Source of the DNA: Psychromonas sp. SA13A
Lineage (GTDB): Bacteria > Pseudomonadota > Gammaproteobacteria > Enterobacterales > Psychromonadaceae
NCBI RefSeq assembly: GCF_011378715.1
Contig: NZ_WTKU01000001.1
Location: 310,001 to 374,000, forward strand
DNA: 64,000 nucleotides
Reading direction: 5' to 3'
In this document: positions 44,645 to 53,873 of the stretch, one piece after another
Position numbering within the stretch: the first letter of the stretch is position 1
Layout of the letters: the number at the start of each line of letters is the position of its first letter
Notes under the pieces: generated by a model
What the model was told of the DNA's origin: nothing
The model's database searches: none
The model's input: only the letters and a program-made list of their open reading frames with translations
Position numbers and translations under genes: made by a program

Positions 44645-45495
44645 TGTATCCAACACCGATAAAACATGCTTCACCGTTAACCAACATTCTTTATCGTATT
44701 TCACTACCGATAACTATTTTATTATGGTTAATGCCTTTAGCAGCGGTAATGATGACTTCGATACGATCCATTCAAGATATTAACCAAGGTAATTATTGGG
44801 GTTGGCCCACCAGCTTTAACTTCATTGAAAACTATAATATGGTTTTTCAATCAACAGAGATGGGACAATATTTACTTAACTCCATGATCATCACTCTACC
44901 TGCCGTACTCGGTGCGGTCGCTTTATCAACCTTAGCGGGCTTTGCTTTAGCCAAGTATAAATTTAAAGCAAATATTTGGATGTTGGCTATTTTTATTGGT
45001 GGTAACTTTGTTCCTTTTCAAATTTTAATGATCCCAGTACGAGACCTCACTATCTCTTTAGGTTTGTATGATACTCACATGGGATTAATCATGTTTCATG
45101 TAGCTTTTCAAACCGGCTTTTGTACGCTATTTATGCGTAACTTTATTGTAGGTTTGCCTAATGAATTATTAGAGTCTGCGCGGGTTGATGGCGTTAGTGA
45201 GTTTAAAATCTTTTGGTATATTGTTTTACCCTTAGTACGCCCCGCACTTGCAGCACTTTCTGTACTTATTTTTACTTTTATTTGGAATGATTACTTCTGG
45301 GCATTGGTATTGGTACAAAGTGATACCGTGCGTCCTGTGACGGCTGGCCTAAGTTCATTGCAGGGCCAATGGCTAGCGTCTTGGAATCTAATTTCAGCGG
45401 GTGCAGTCGTGGCCGCATTGCCACCTGTAGCACTCTTTTTTGCCATGCAGCGTCACTTCATTGCAGGGTTAACACTCGGTGCAACCAAAGGATAA
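44644..45495 (+). CDS. CUT1 sugar ABC permease (MalG/UgpE-like)
   Basis: A 283-residue permease with six helices. The EAA loop reads ESARVDGVSEFKIFWYIVLP, and the C-terminal segment FAMQRHFIAGLTLGATKG is typical of MalG-like proteins. Translation is coupled to the preceding gene by a one-base overlap. It is followed 71 bases later by the binding-protein gene. Confidence 0.9.
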   Translation: MYPTPIKHASPLTNILYRISLPITILLWLMPLAAVMMTSIRSIQDINQGNYWGWPTSFNFIENYNMVFQSTEMGQYLLNSMIITLPAVLGAVALSTLAGFALAKYKFKANIWMLAIFIGGNFVPFQILMIPVRDLTISLGLYDTHMGLIMFHVAFQTGFCTLFMRNFIVGLPNELLESARVDGVSEFKIFWYIVLPLVRPALAALSVLIFTFIWNDYFWALVLVQSDTVRPVTAGLSSLQGQWLASWNLISAGAVVAALPPVALFFAMQRHFIAGLTLGATKG

Positions 45496-45566
45496 TAGTG
45501 ATCTTATAGATCAAGTTTAAATAACCATTGGCGACAAGATGCTGCCATTACTTACAAGGAAAAAAT

Positions 45567-46796
45567 ATGAAAAAGTTCAATACAATATTGGCTGCTAGTG
45601 CGCTTTCCGTGACGCTATCATCCATGTCCTATGCTGGTAACTTAGTCATCAATTCAGATGCTTCAGATCCAGCACCAAAAGCGGCATTTGGTGAAATAAT
45701 CACTGCCTTTGAAAAAGAAAATCCAGATATTAAAGTAACTTACAATCTTTATGACCATGAGGGTTATAAAACCACTATTCGTAATTGGTTAGTTACGTCA
45801 CCACCAGATGTTGTATTTTGGTATGCAGGTAACCGCATGAAGGCATTTGTGGACAAAGGCTTATTTGAAGACGTATCCGATATTTGGAATGCTAACGATA
45901 TGCACCAAGATTTTGCCAGCTCTAAACCAGCGATGACCATAGATGGGAAACAATGGGGGGTACCTTATACTTATTATCAATGGGGTATTTATTACCGTAA
46001 AGATATCTTTGATAAATATGGTATTGCTGAACCCAAAACATGGGATCAATTCCTTGCAGCTAGTGAAACACTGAAAAAAAATAATATTGCACCCGTCGCG
46101 ATTGGTAGTAAATATCTTTGGACTACGGCCGGTTGGTTTGATTACATTAATTTACGTGTCAATGGCTTAGATTTTCATATGGATCTAATGGATGGAAAAA
46201 TACCATACACAGACGAACGTGTGAAAAATACCTTCAACACATGGAAACAGATGGTTGAACCTGGCTATTTCCTAGAAAACCATGCCACTTACTCTTGGCA
46301 AGAGGCACAGCCTTTCTTATACCGTGGTGAAGCGGCAATGTATTTGATCGGTAACTTCATTACCCCTAACTTCCCAGCAGAATTAGAAGGTAAAATGGCC
46401 TTCATGCAATTCCCAGTGATCAACCCAAAAGTTGGTATGGCTGAAGATGCGCCAATGGATACCTTACATATTCCGTCAAAAGCAGCAAACAAAGAAGATG
46501 CACGTGCTTTCCTCGCATTTATGGCAAGACCTGAAAACCAAACCTTAGTTAACAAAGCGCTATTACAGATCCCACCGAATAAAAAAGCAAAAGCAGTTGA
46601 TAATCCTTTCCTAAATAAAGGGGTTACCATGCTTAATAATGCCGATGGAACGGCTCAGTTCTTTGACCGAGATACCGATCCAGGTATGGCTAAAGAAGCA
46701 ATGAAAGGTTTCCAAGAGTTTATGGTAAAACCAGAGCGACTTGATAGCATTCTTAAACGTTTAGAAAAAGTGCGTAAACGTACTTTTAAAAAATAG
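45567..46796 (+). CDS. CUT1 sugar ABC substrate-binding protein
   Basis: A periplasmic binding protein of about 409 residues. The signal peptide starts MKKFNTILAASALSV with cleavage near SYA. A frame opening at 45528 would add 13 residues ahead of a typical signal and lacks a ribosome site, while AAGGA sits right before 45567. The mature part follows the family 1 (MalE-type) pattern: FEKENPDIKVTYN, WGVPYTYYQWGIYYRKDIFD, and a C-terminal helical lobe. It is the last gene of the operon, before a strong terminator. The sugar is unknown. Confidence 0.9.
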   Translation: MKKFNTILAASALSVTLSSMSYAGNLVINSDASDPAPKAAFGEIITAFEKENPDIKVTYNLYDHEGYKTTIRNWLVTSPPDVVFWYAGNRMKAFVDKGLFEDVSDIWNANDMHQDFASSKPAMTIDGKQWGVPYTYYQWGIYYRKDIFDKYGIAEPKTWDQFLAASETLKKNNIAPVAIGSKYLWTTAGWFDYINLRVNGLDFHMDLMDGKIPYTDERVKNTFNTWKQMVEPGYFLENHATYSWQEAQPFLYRGEAAMYLIGNFITPNFPAELEGKMAFMQFPVINPKVGMAEDAPMDTLHIPSKAANKEDARAFLAFMARPENQTLVNKALLQIPPNKKAKAVDNPFLNKGVTMLNNADGTAQFFDRDTDPGMAKEAMKGFQEFMVKPERLDSILKRLEKVRKRTFKK

Positions 46797-46880
46797 ATCG
46801 CAGATGCTAAATAACTAAATATTTGATAAATAAACATTAAATAATTAGCTAACTAGGCACTACCTCTAGCGTTACTACTT

Positions 46881-46913
46881 AAAAAGGAGCTGTTAATAAC
46901 AGTTCCTTTTTTT
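46881..46913 (+). terminator. Terminator of the sugar ABC operon
   Basis: AAGGAGCTGTT pairs with AACAGTTCCTT, with one internal mismatch pair, followed by seven T. Confidence 0.9.
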
Positions 46914-47632
46914 ATGCGGCCATCAAAATAATGCAATGTAGTAGTATTTTCACCTCTACCAATGATAATTAACTAACCTCAATTCTGCTTAATGGAAGTG
47001 GAATTATATTGAAATCATAAGATTATATTTTGGGGCTATACCGTGCTGTTAGTTTTGCGTAGTTCAAGGCGAGTTATTACTTGAATTCAACAAGCAATAA
47101 CTGGTTATTGAGAGGTAATTTAACGAAGAAATAAGCGGAAATAAGAGTGTTGTATCGCTTTGCTTATACAGAACTGAAGTTAACTAGATGACTAAAAATT
47201 AAGAAGGGGTTAAGGAGGTAAGACCTGATAAGTAAAATGGCTAAAAACGACTACTACAGCTACTACCACTGAACCGAAACTGAAACGGCTAATTTAAACC
47301 AGTAGTACCTCGACCGTTAACAAACGGACTTATAACAGGACACTACGGTCTTTTTTACTAACTAGCCAGCCACAATATATGGGCTAGCGATACTTACCTA
47401 TTAATCATCAAGATGCATATGCTATCGCCAACACCACACTCAAACGAGGTATACCTGCAATGACCTTACGGGCAGCTAACTACGATAACCTTCTTATTTT
47501 ACAAATAAAGATTATCGAATTAACACCTCATAGAGCAAGTCATGGAGTAAACACCTTTGCGTTTGTAATACACCTTTGCTCTTGTAATAAATGATGAATG
47601 GCATTTTATTGCCTGTTTTTTAACAATTTCTA
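46914..47632. other. Non-coding gap of about 720 bases
   Basis: No supported gene was found. The only open frame, at 47520-47711 on the minus strand, overlaps the end of tctA and has no motif. No clear repeats or hairpins were seen. Confidence 0.55.
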
Positions 47633-49102
47633 TTATCTGCTTTTTAATAATTTCTTTTGTAGCATAGGTAAAAACAAAGATACGATTATTAATATAAAGA
47701 ATACCCAACAAATACCAGTAGAAAGGAAAGTACCATAATCCCCTCGCCCCATTAATAGTGCCCTTCTAAAATTACTTTCAGCCATAGGTCCAAGAATCAG
47801 TCCTAATATAATAGGTGATGAGGACATTTCTATTTTTTGGAAGAAGTACCCAAGAATGCCAAAAAATAACATAACAATCACATCGAATATATTGTTAGCT
47901 AAAGCATATGAACCGACAAAACATAAAAGAAAAATGGTAGGAACCAATATTGACTTTGGAACCGATAAAACCTTGGTAAATAACCGAACGCTGTTTAAAC
48001 CTAATACCAACATACAAACATTAGCAATCAATAAACCTATAAAAATCGCATATACAATTGGGCCATCGTTTTGAAATAATAAAGGACCGGGCTGTAAACC
48101 TTGCACTGTCAGCGCACCTATCATAATAGCAGCAACCGCATCGCCGGGAACACCTAGCGTTAACATTGGTATAAGCGCCCCACCTGTCACACCATTATTG
48201 GCAGCTTCAGGTGCTGAAATCGCTTCAGGCAACCCTGTACCAAATTTTTCAGGATGTTTAGACATACTTTTTGCTTGGCCATAGGCGATAAACGAAGCGA
48301 TATCAGCCCCCACACCAGGAATACTACCAATAAAGGTGCCTAATGAACCAAAAGCAAAACTATTTTTAATAATCACTCCCCAATCTGAACGCTCAGGGAA
48401 CACTTTTGTGACTTTTCTAGTCGGCGCGGTCTTCTTAAAGATATCTTCGACACCAACAAAGGCTTGGCTCATTGCAAAAAGACCAATCATGACTGGAATA
48501 AAATTTATGCCGCTAAAAAGATTCATATTATTAAAGGTGAAACGTAACGTGCCTGTAATATCATCAATTCCTATCGTCGCAATAAGTATCCCAAACGCGC
48601 CACTTATCAAACCTAATAGCATTGATTTCCCTGATATGCTCGAGATAACACACAATCCAAACACTGCAAGCATAAAGAATTCAGGCGCACTAAACCTTAG
48701 TGCAAATTTAGCTAGTAATGGTGAAATTAGAATCAGGAAAATACAGCTTATAGTGCCACCTAAAAACGAACTGGTAGTCGAAATACCTAGGGCACGCCCA
48801 GCCTCTCCCCTGGATGCCATTTTATAACCATCAAGTGCTGTTGCAGCAGAGGCAGGCGTTCCTGGAGTATTAAGTAAAATTGCTGATATAGAACCACCGT
48901 ATACAGCACCAACATACACGCCAATTAATAATAAAATACTATGTGTTGCATCCATTCCGAAGGTTAAGGGTAAAACTAAAGCAACCCCCATTGTGGTCGT
49001 CAGGCCGGGAAGGCATCCAATGCACATTCCTCCTGCGACACCTAATACGATATATAATAAAACAGAGGGTTGTAATACCAAATTTAATGCTTCAGCTAAC
49101 AT
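47633..49102 (-). CDS. tctA: Tripartite tricarboxylate transporter, large permease TctA
   Basis: The 489-residue large membrane subunit of a TTT carrier, with about 11-12 helices. Family signatures are GCLPGLTTTMGVALVLPLTFG, LNTPGTPASAATALDGY, the mirrored GSIPGVGADIASFIAYGQAK, and LGVPGDAVAAIMIGAL. It imports carboxylates or sugar acids using an ion gradient. It begins eight bases after tctB. It ends a tctC-tctB-tctA operon whose neighbours suggest a sugar acid derived from an algal glycan; that is inference. Confidence 0.93.
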   Translation of the reverse strand: MLAEALNLVLQPSVLLYIVLGVAGGMCIGCLPGLTTTMGVALVLPLTFGMDATHSILLLIGVYVGAVYGGSISAILLNTPGTPASAATALDGYKMASRGEAGRALGISTTSSFLGGTISCIFLILISPLLAKFALRFSAPEFFMLAVFGLCVISSISGKSMLLGLISGAFGILIATIGIDDITGTLRFTFNNMNLFSGINFIPVMIGLFAMSQAFVGVEDIFKKTAPTRKVTKVFPERSDWGVIIKNSFAFGSLGTFIGSIPGVGADIASFIAYGQAKSMSKHPEKFGTGLPEAISAPEAANNGVTGGALIPMLTLGVPGDAVAAIMIGALTVQGLQPGPLLFQNDGPIVYAIFIGLLIANVCMLVLGLNSVRLFTKVLSVPKSILVPTIFLLCFVGSYALANNIFDVIVMLFFGILGYFFQKIEMSSSPIILGLILGPMAESNFRRALLMGRGDYGTFLSTGICWVFFILIIVSLFLPMLQKKLLKSR

Positions 49103-49110
49103 ATCAACTC

Positions 49111-49557
49111 CTAAAAAAGCACACCAAATCTAAATGGCACTTTTAAAACATAGTGGAAAACACAATAAATAACTGCGGTGATAGCAAAGGAAGAAATAAC
49201 TCTGAAATACCATTTATAACTACTAAACCATGTAATAAAGCCATATAACATTACGAAGGTTGATACTGCGAACCCAATAAAAGTCATCGCTATCAAATAT
49301 ATAACTAAAGAGATCATTGATAGATAAACTCTAACTTGCTCTTTCCCAGCGATACCTAGTGGTTTTTTATCCTTATCATTAAAAGATTTAATAGCGACGG
49401 TGATTGCAGAGAACAGCATAATTAAAGATATTAATATTGGCCAAGTTCCAGGACCAGGAACACCTTTTCTTGAAGCGGGTAGTTCAAGGGCGAACGCAAT
49501 AATGAATAGTGATAAAGTGATAAAAACACCTGCTAATACCAATTTTCCTTTTCTCAT
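49111..49557 (-). CDS. tctB: Tripartite tricarboxylate transporter, small permease TctB
   Basis: A 148-residue membrane protein with four predicted helices (first at about residues 6-25, including the ELPASRKGVPGPGTWP family element). It forms the membrane complex with TctA. It is separated from tctC by a hairpin-containing gap of 80 bases. Confidence 0.88.
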   Translation of the reverse strand: MRKGKLVLAGVFITLSLFIIAFALELPASRKGVPGPGTWPILISLIMLFSAITVAIKSFNDKDKKPLGIAGKEQVRVYLSMISLVIYLIAMTFIGFAVSTFVMLYGFITWFSSYKWYFRVISSFAITAVIYCVFHYVLKVPFRFGVLF

Positions 49558-49582
49558 ATAATTCTCACTTAAATCTTTTATG

Positions 49583-49624
49583 AAGCATTACAACAGAACA
49601 AGTGATTAGTCTGCTGTAATGCTT
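49583..49624 (-). promoter_or_regulatory. Hairpin between tctC and tctB
   Basis: AAGCATTACA and TGTAATGCTT pair, extended by CAG/CTG, around a long loop. It is another stem placed between a binding-protein gene and its permease genes. Confidence 0.65.
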
Positions 49625-49637
49625 TGTTATTTTAAAA

Positions 49638-50573
49638 TTATAAAGTTGAAATTAGGTTTTTATAAAAATCATCTTCTCTTTTTAATTTCTTAGCGAAACC
49701 TTCAGAGTCAATGATTTCAATATCATTGTTAGTATTTTTCATGAATTTAATAAAAGTATCTGTTTCAGCTGCTTTTAAGATTGATTTAGTTAAAAAATCT
49801 ACTGTTGCTGTCGGCGTACCCACTGGTACTGCATAACCTCTCCATGTTCCAATCACCACATCGTAACCAAGTTCAGTTGCAGTAGGCACATTAGGGGCAT
49901 CAGCTAATCTATTTGGCGCTAATACTGCTAAAGTTCTTAATGCACCTGCTTTTACTTGAGATGCAACTTCTGCATAAGAAACAGAAACAGCATCTAAATG
50001 ATGACCAAGTAGTGAGGTAACTGCAGCAGAAGAGCCTTTAAATGGTACATGCGTAAATTCAACACCGGCAGATTGCTCCATCCCTGCACCAGCTAGGTGC
50101 CAGATAGAACCTGTTCCTGAATTACCAAAAAGTAGATTGTTCGATTTAGCATCTTTTAATAGGTCATCTAACGTTTTGTATGGAGAGTCAGAAGGGACTG
50201 TAATTGCAGCATAACCTGAGTTAACAATTGCCAAAGGAATGAACTGTTTATAATCAATATCGCCACCATTTCCAGTATGTGGAAGCATCACTAACTCTGG
50301 CGCAACCATAGTAATAATGCTCCCGTTTGCTTTCGAATGCATACCATATGACATACCAACTGAACCTGCGCCACCAGTTCTATTTTCTACCGCTATTCCA
50401 TCAGGGAACTCAGGTTTTAAAGCTTCAGCTAATGCTCGACTTACACTATCTGAGCCACCACCTGCTGAGTAAGGGACAATGATTTTTACAGGTCCATCAG
50501 GGTAAACATCTTTAGCAGATGCACCAATTGTAACTAATGATAATAACAATAAAGACAGTAGTGATTTTTTCAT
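49638..50573 (-). CDS. tctC: Tripartite tricarboxylate transporter, binding protein TctC
   Basis: A periplasmic binding protein of about 311 residues of the Bug/TctC family. The signal peptide begins MKKSLLSLLLLSL with cleavage near ASA. The mature part starts YPDGPVKIIVPYSAGGGSDSVSRALAEAL, the typical ligand-contact motif for carboxylates, then VENRTGGAGSVG and GNSGTGSIWHLAG. I start at 50573, preceded by AAGGA, rather than at 50624, which adds 17 unlikely residues. It is the first gene of tctCBA; a possible IclR-type site lies about 200 bases upstream. Confidence 0.92.
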   Translation of the reverse strand: MKKSLLSLLLLSLVTIGASAKDVYPDGPVKIIVPYSAGGGSDSVSRALAEALKPEFPDGIAVENRTGGAGSVGMSYGMHSKANGSIITMVAPELVMLPHTGNGGDIDYKQFIPLAIVNSGYAAITVPSDSPYKTLDDLLKDAKSNNLLFGNSGTGSIWHLAGAGMEQSAGVEFTHVPFKGSSAAVTSLLGHHLDAVSVSYAEVASQVKAGALRTLAVLAPNRLADAPNVPTATELGYDVVIGTWRGYAVPVGTPTATVDFLTKSILKAAETDTFIKFMKNTNNDIEIIDSEGFAKKLKREDDFYKNLISTL

Positions 50574-50770
50574 GTTAATTCCTTTTTTGATTAATACTTT
50601 TATTACTAAATGATAAAAAGCCATTTAAAAAATTAAAATAAGCCTTTGAATTTAAAGCAATATGTAGTTTTAGGGTTAAAGGTTTTAAACTAAAAACCTA
50701 TTTTTCACAGGATAAATATTAGCCTATGACAAGGTTAGGAACTACATAATAAAGCCCAGAAAGGGAAATA

Positions 50771-50785
50771 TCCCACCATCTGGTA
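50771..50785. promoter_or_regulatory. Weaker copy of the IclR-type palindrome, upstream of tctC
   Basis: TCCCACCATCTGGTA agrees at 12 of 15 positions with TCCCACTATATGGAA (57363). It lies in the gap between the epimerase-like gene and tctC; the rest of 50574-50927 shows no gene. Confidence 0.4.
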
Positions 50786-50927
50786 TCTTCTATTTTGTGT
50801 GATCTTGGAAGGAATAATTTTTATGATATTGTGCAAAATTAATACAAATAAATTTAAAGCATTAGCATCTCTTAGATCACCTTAAAATTTTTCAGCAATA
50901 AGGAGATGATGAGCTTTAAAGAGACGG

Positions 50928-51860
50928 TTATGCCTTAATTTTTATAGAAAATTTCCACTCAATGCTGCTATTCGGTTCAACAACTTGGCATAATTTTGAG
51001 TCGTATGCATGGGCTGTATCATCATAAATACCAGTACAAGGTTCGATAGCAAAGTTGTAATGCCCTTTATAGGCCCCTTGGTTTTTCCAAATACCTAAAT
51101 AGGGAACAATATGATGATCAACACTCATTCTGACTTCGATATTATTATCGTTAAAACCAAACAAACTATTCGCACAAAGTTTCTTAGTAAAATAATATTT
51201 TTCACAGTTATTTGCAGATTTTGGTTCAAGATACCTTAAATCCAACATTGCCTGCTTAATTGCAATCGGGTAATCGTATACACAACCATAAGGACCTAAA
51301 CGGCCTCCGCCACATACATTATAAATTTTATCCATATACTCAGGAATGATAAATTGGGTTGTAGCTGTTCCACGAAACAGTGCATGCGGAGTCCATATAA
51401 AAGGCAATGATAATACTGATTTATGTAATTGAACTTGATAGGTACTTATTAAGGAATCATCATCAAGGGTAATATTTTTACTAAAAGTGTAATTAAATTT
51501 TTCACTATAAACACTAAAGGTCAATGAGCCATTAAGGAGTTGTTCACAATGCCATGGCATTGCCCAAACCTCACCATGGTCAGGCATATTTTGATGATTC
51601 CATTCACAACTATCTATACTAGGAAAGCATTCATCGAACCCACTTGAATCATAGTCACTAAATACAGCTCCATAGCTTGGTATAATTAATTCTGTCAAAT
51701 CAGATTGAAATAATAACTCCTGTTCACCGGACTGATTTTTAGCAATAAGAGATGCTAATTTAGAACCATAGCTTGGTAACCAAGTTGCTCTTATTTTTTC
51801 ATTCTCAAGGACAACTGAAGCCACCCCTTTATATTCGCTATTGTAAAATTGTGTTTTCAT
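50928..51860 (-). CDS. Aldose-1-epimerase-like protein
   Basis: A cytoplasmic protein of about 310 residues with the galactose-mutarotase beta-sandwich pattern. Seen are SYGSKLASLI near the start, GFDECFPSI, WTPHALFRG with the His expected in the active site, and a late NFAIEPCTGIYDD with the likely catalytic Glu. It probably interconverts anomers of a released sugar. I start at 51860 (MKTQFYN) because GAAGGG stands four bases ahead; an earlier in-frame ATG at 51896 lies inside the intergenic hairpin. It follows the GH127 gene in the same operon. Confidence 0.75.
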   Translation of the reverse strand: MKTQFYNSEYKGVASVVLENEKIRATWLPSYGSKLASLIAKNQSGEQELLFQSDLTELIIPSYGAVFSDYDSSGFDECFPSIDSCEWNHQNMPDHGEVWAMPWHCEQLLNGSLTFSVYSEKFNYTFSKNITLDDDSLISTYQVQLHKSVLSLPFIWTPHALFRGTATTQFIIPEYMDKIYNVCGGGRLGPYGCVYDYPIAIKQAMLDLRYLEPKSANNCEKYYFTKKLCANSLFGFNDNNIEVRMSVDHHIVPYLGIWKNQGAYKGHYNFAIEPCTGIYDDTAHAYDSKLCQVVEPNSSIEWKFSIKIKA

Positions 51861-51874
51861 TTTTCCCTTCATTA

Positions 51875-51906
51875 AAAAAGGGAAGAGCATAAGCACTTCC
51901 CTTTTT
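51875..51906 (-). terminator. Hairpin between the GH127 and epimerase-like genes
   Basis: AAAAAGGGAAG pairs perfectly with CTTCCCTTTTT around a ten-base loop, ending in T on the minus strand. It is probably a partial terminator. Confidence 0.75.
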
Positions 51907-51914
51907 ATTATTAG

Positions 51915-53789
51915 CTAGGCTCTAGGAAACCAGATGCCCATATCCTGCTCTTCTCTATTTGCCCAAGAGAAATAAGGAATAAACCGCACCGATACTTTTT
52001 CTTGATCCTCAAGAATAGGATAATAAAGTTTATCCCCCTGTGGACGGCGTATTAAATCAGCTCTCAGACCAACCATGTTATATGGGAACTCTGGAATTGC
52101 TTCTTCGGTAAATAACGTGTCTTTACTAATGACAAGCTCGTCAATAGAAACCCCATTACTAATATCAGAGCTTTCTAGGCAATAAACAACCGAACCACGT
52201 TTGATCGCACACATTCCATTAGCTTGCTCTACCATTGGGTTTGCAGCATAAAGTTGAGCTTTCATCGGTAATTTAATCTCTAAAACTTGGCCTTTTTGTA
52301 CCTCAATTGTATGCATACCTGATGCAATTTTTTGATTATCAAGTGTTGCTTTATTACACCAATTAGGAATACGAAATGTCAGCTCTATTCCATCTTTAGG
52401 AGCATCAACCACTTCAATTTTGACATTCTCATCCCATGGATAATCCGTAGTCATTACTATTTTCACCTGACTACCATCAGCAAGCTTGGTGTCTAGATCG
52501 GCACCTGCAAACAAGTTAATCGAAACTCCTTTCTCTGCAATCGCATAAATCCACTTAGGCATGCCAGTAAAGGTACGTAACAATTGCGGAGGACAACACC
52601 AACAATCAAAGGTAAAGAAGCGTTCATTAGGAACATGCGAATATTGACCAAAAGTAGGTTCAATATGATGATGCGCTTTATGAGCTAAAGGATTGGCATA
52701 AAAATAACGCGTCATTTCTAAATTTGAACCTGAAATGCCCGCATTAAATAATATGTTTTCCATCCAATCGCCATATTCAGCTTTATTAGTCAGTAATAAC
52801 ATTCGCTTAGCCCACATTGCGACGGCAATATTGGCGCACGTTTCATTGTATGCTACACGCTGAGGAAGATTGTATTCAGAGGTAAATGCTTCATAAACAG
52901 GGTCGCCACGATCTGAATAACCGACATATTGTGGACCAACACCGCCTGTAATATAAATGCGACGTTTAATCAGATCATTCCAAATGCGTTCAATCGCATC
53001 AAGCAATGCTTTTTCACCTGTTTGTGCATAAACATCAGCAGCTCCTGCATAAAGGTAAGCCCCAGTTACTGCATGACCAGTCGGGTGAGTTTCATCTCGA
53101 AGAGCAACATGATTTTGATTACAATCACCGCCAATTGCAGGATTTTCACCGCGCATTTGAGTGTAAATATCAGCTAACTTTAGATAGTTTTCATTATTAG
53201 TTAAACGGTATAACTCAACTAATCCCATAATTTGACTTGGATTAAAACCAAAATGACTTAACTCTGGAGGGCGGGGAGAAAATGTTACCCATAGATAGTC
53301 AGCAGCTTTTTTTGCTACATTAAATAGTCGCTCATCTCCGGTAACTTCAAAATGTATGCAAGCCATTGTTAATAAATGACCCATATTATAAAGTTCATGA
53401 TTTTCAGTATCAGTCCATCGTTCTCTATCGGTTAATAAAGTTTGTGTACCGATATAACCATCCTCTTCTTGAGAGGCTTCAATCCATGGAATATATTTGT
53501 TAATGACCGTTAAAATACGTTCATCATTTGTCACAGCATATTGATTGATACAACCCTCAAGAAACTTATAACAGTCACCATCAGACCACTCATTCATATG
53601 GAATTTACCTTCAACTTCCCCTGCCGCAATGCCAAAATTAAGCATACGTGCGGCGTTATCATTCGATAGCAACGCCTCCTCTAAGTTAAAAATAATGCCC
53701 ATATAATCATTAACACGATTAGCCCAAAAACCGGTTGTTAGTTTTGAATCACCTGTTTTTAATGTTTGGAATTTTGAAAAATTATCCAT
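51915..53789 (-). CDS. GH127-family glycoside hydrolase
   Basis: A 624-residue enzyme of the DUF1680/GH127 family. The Zn site known from the beta-L-arabinofuranosidase HypBA1 is preserved: Glu and Cys in YNETCANIAVAMW, and the Cys pair in FDCWCCPPQL about 80 residues later, one of them the nucleophile. An (alpha/alpha)6 barrel covers about 1-400 and beta domains follow. No signal peptide, so it acts on imported oligosaccharides. GH127 members include beta-L-arabinofuranosidases and the 3,6-anhydro-D-galactosidases of carrageenan degraders; with two sulfatases beside it, either fits. The substrate cannot be decided from sequence alone. Confidence 0.88.
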   Translation of the reverse strand: MDNFSKFQTLKTGDSKLTTGFWANRVNDYMGIIFNLEEALLSNDNAARMLNFGIAAGEVEGKFHMNEWSDGDCYKFLEGCINQYAVTNDERILTVINKYIPWIEASQEEDGYIGTQTLLTDRERWTDTENHELYNMGHLLTMACIHFEVTGDERLFNVAKKAADYLWVTFSPRPPELSHFGFNPSQIMGLVELYRLTNNENYLKLADIYTQMRGENPAIGGDCNQNHVALRDETHPTGHAVTGAYLYAGAADVYAQTGEKALLDAIERIWNDLIKRRIYITGGVGPQYVGYSDRGDPVYEAFTSEYNLPQRVAYNETCANIAVAMWAKRMLLLTNKAEYGDWMENILFNAGISGSNLEMTRYFYANPLAHKAHHHIEPTFGQYSHVPNERFFTFDCWCCPPQLLRTFTGMPKWIYAIAEKGVSINLFAGADLDTKLADGSQVKIVMTTDYPWDENVKIEVVDAPKDGIELTFRIPNWCNKATLDNQKIASGMHTIEVQKGQVLEIKLPMKAQLYAANPMVEQANGMCAIKRGSVVYCLESSDISNGVSIDELVISKDTLFTEEAIPEFPYNMVGLRADLIRRPQGDKLYYPILEDQEKVSVRFIPYFSWANREEQDMGIWFPRA

Positions 53790-53873
53790 TTTTAAATACC
53801 TCAGTTAAATACTTTAATTGCCTACTGCTCTTATAAAACATTGATTTTTATAATTGAAACTATAAAGCTTCCA

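Noticed and set aside
47520-47711. 63-codon minus-strand open frame
   Set aside because: It overlaps the 3' end of tctA in another frame and looks like a chance frame.
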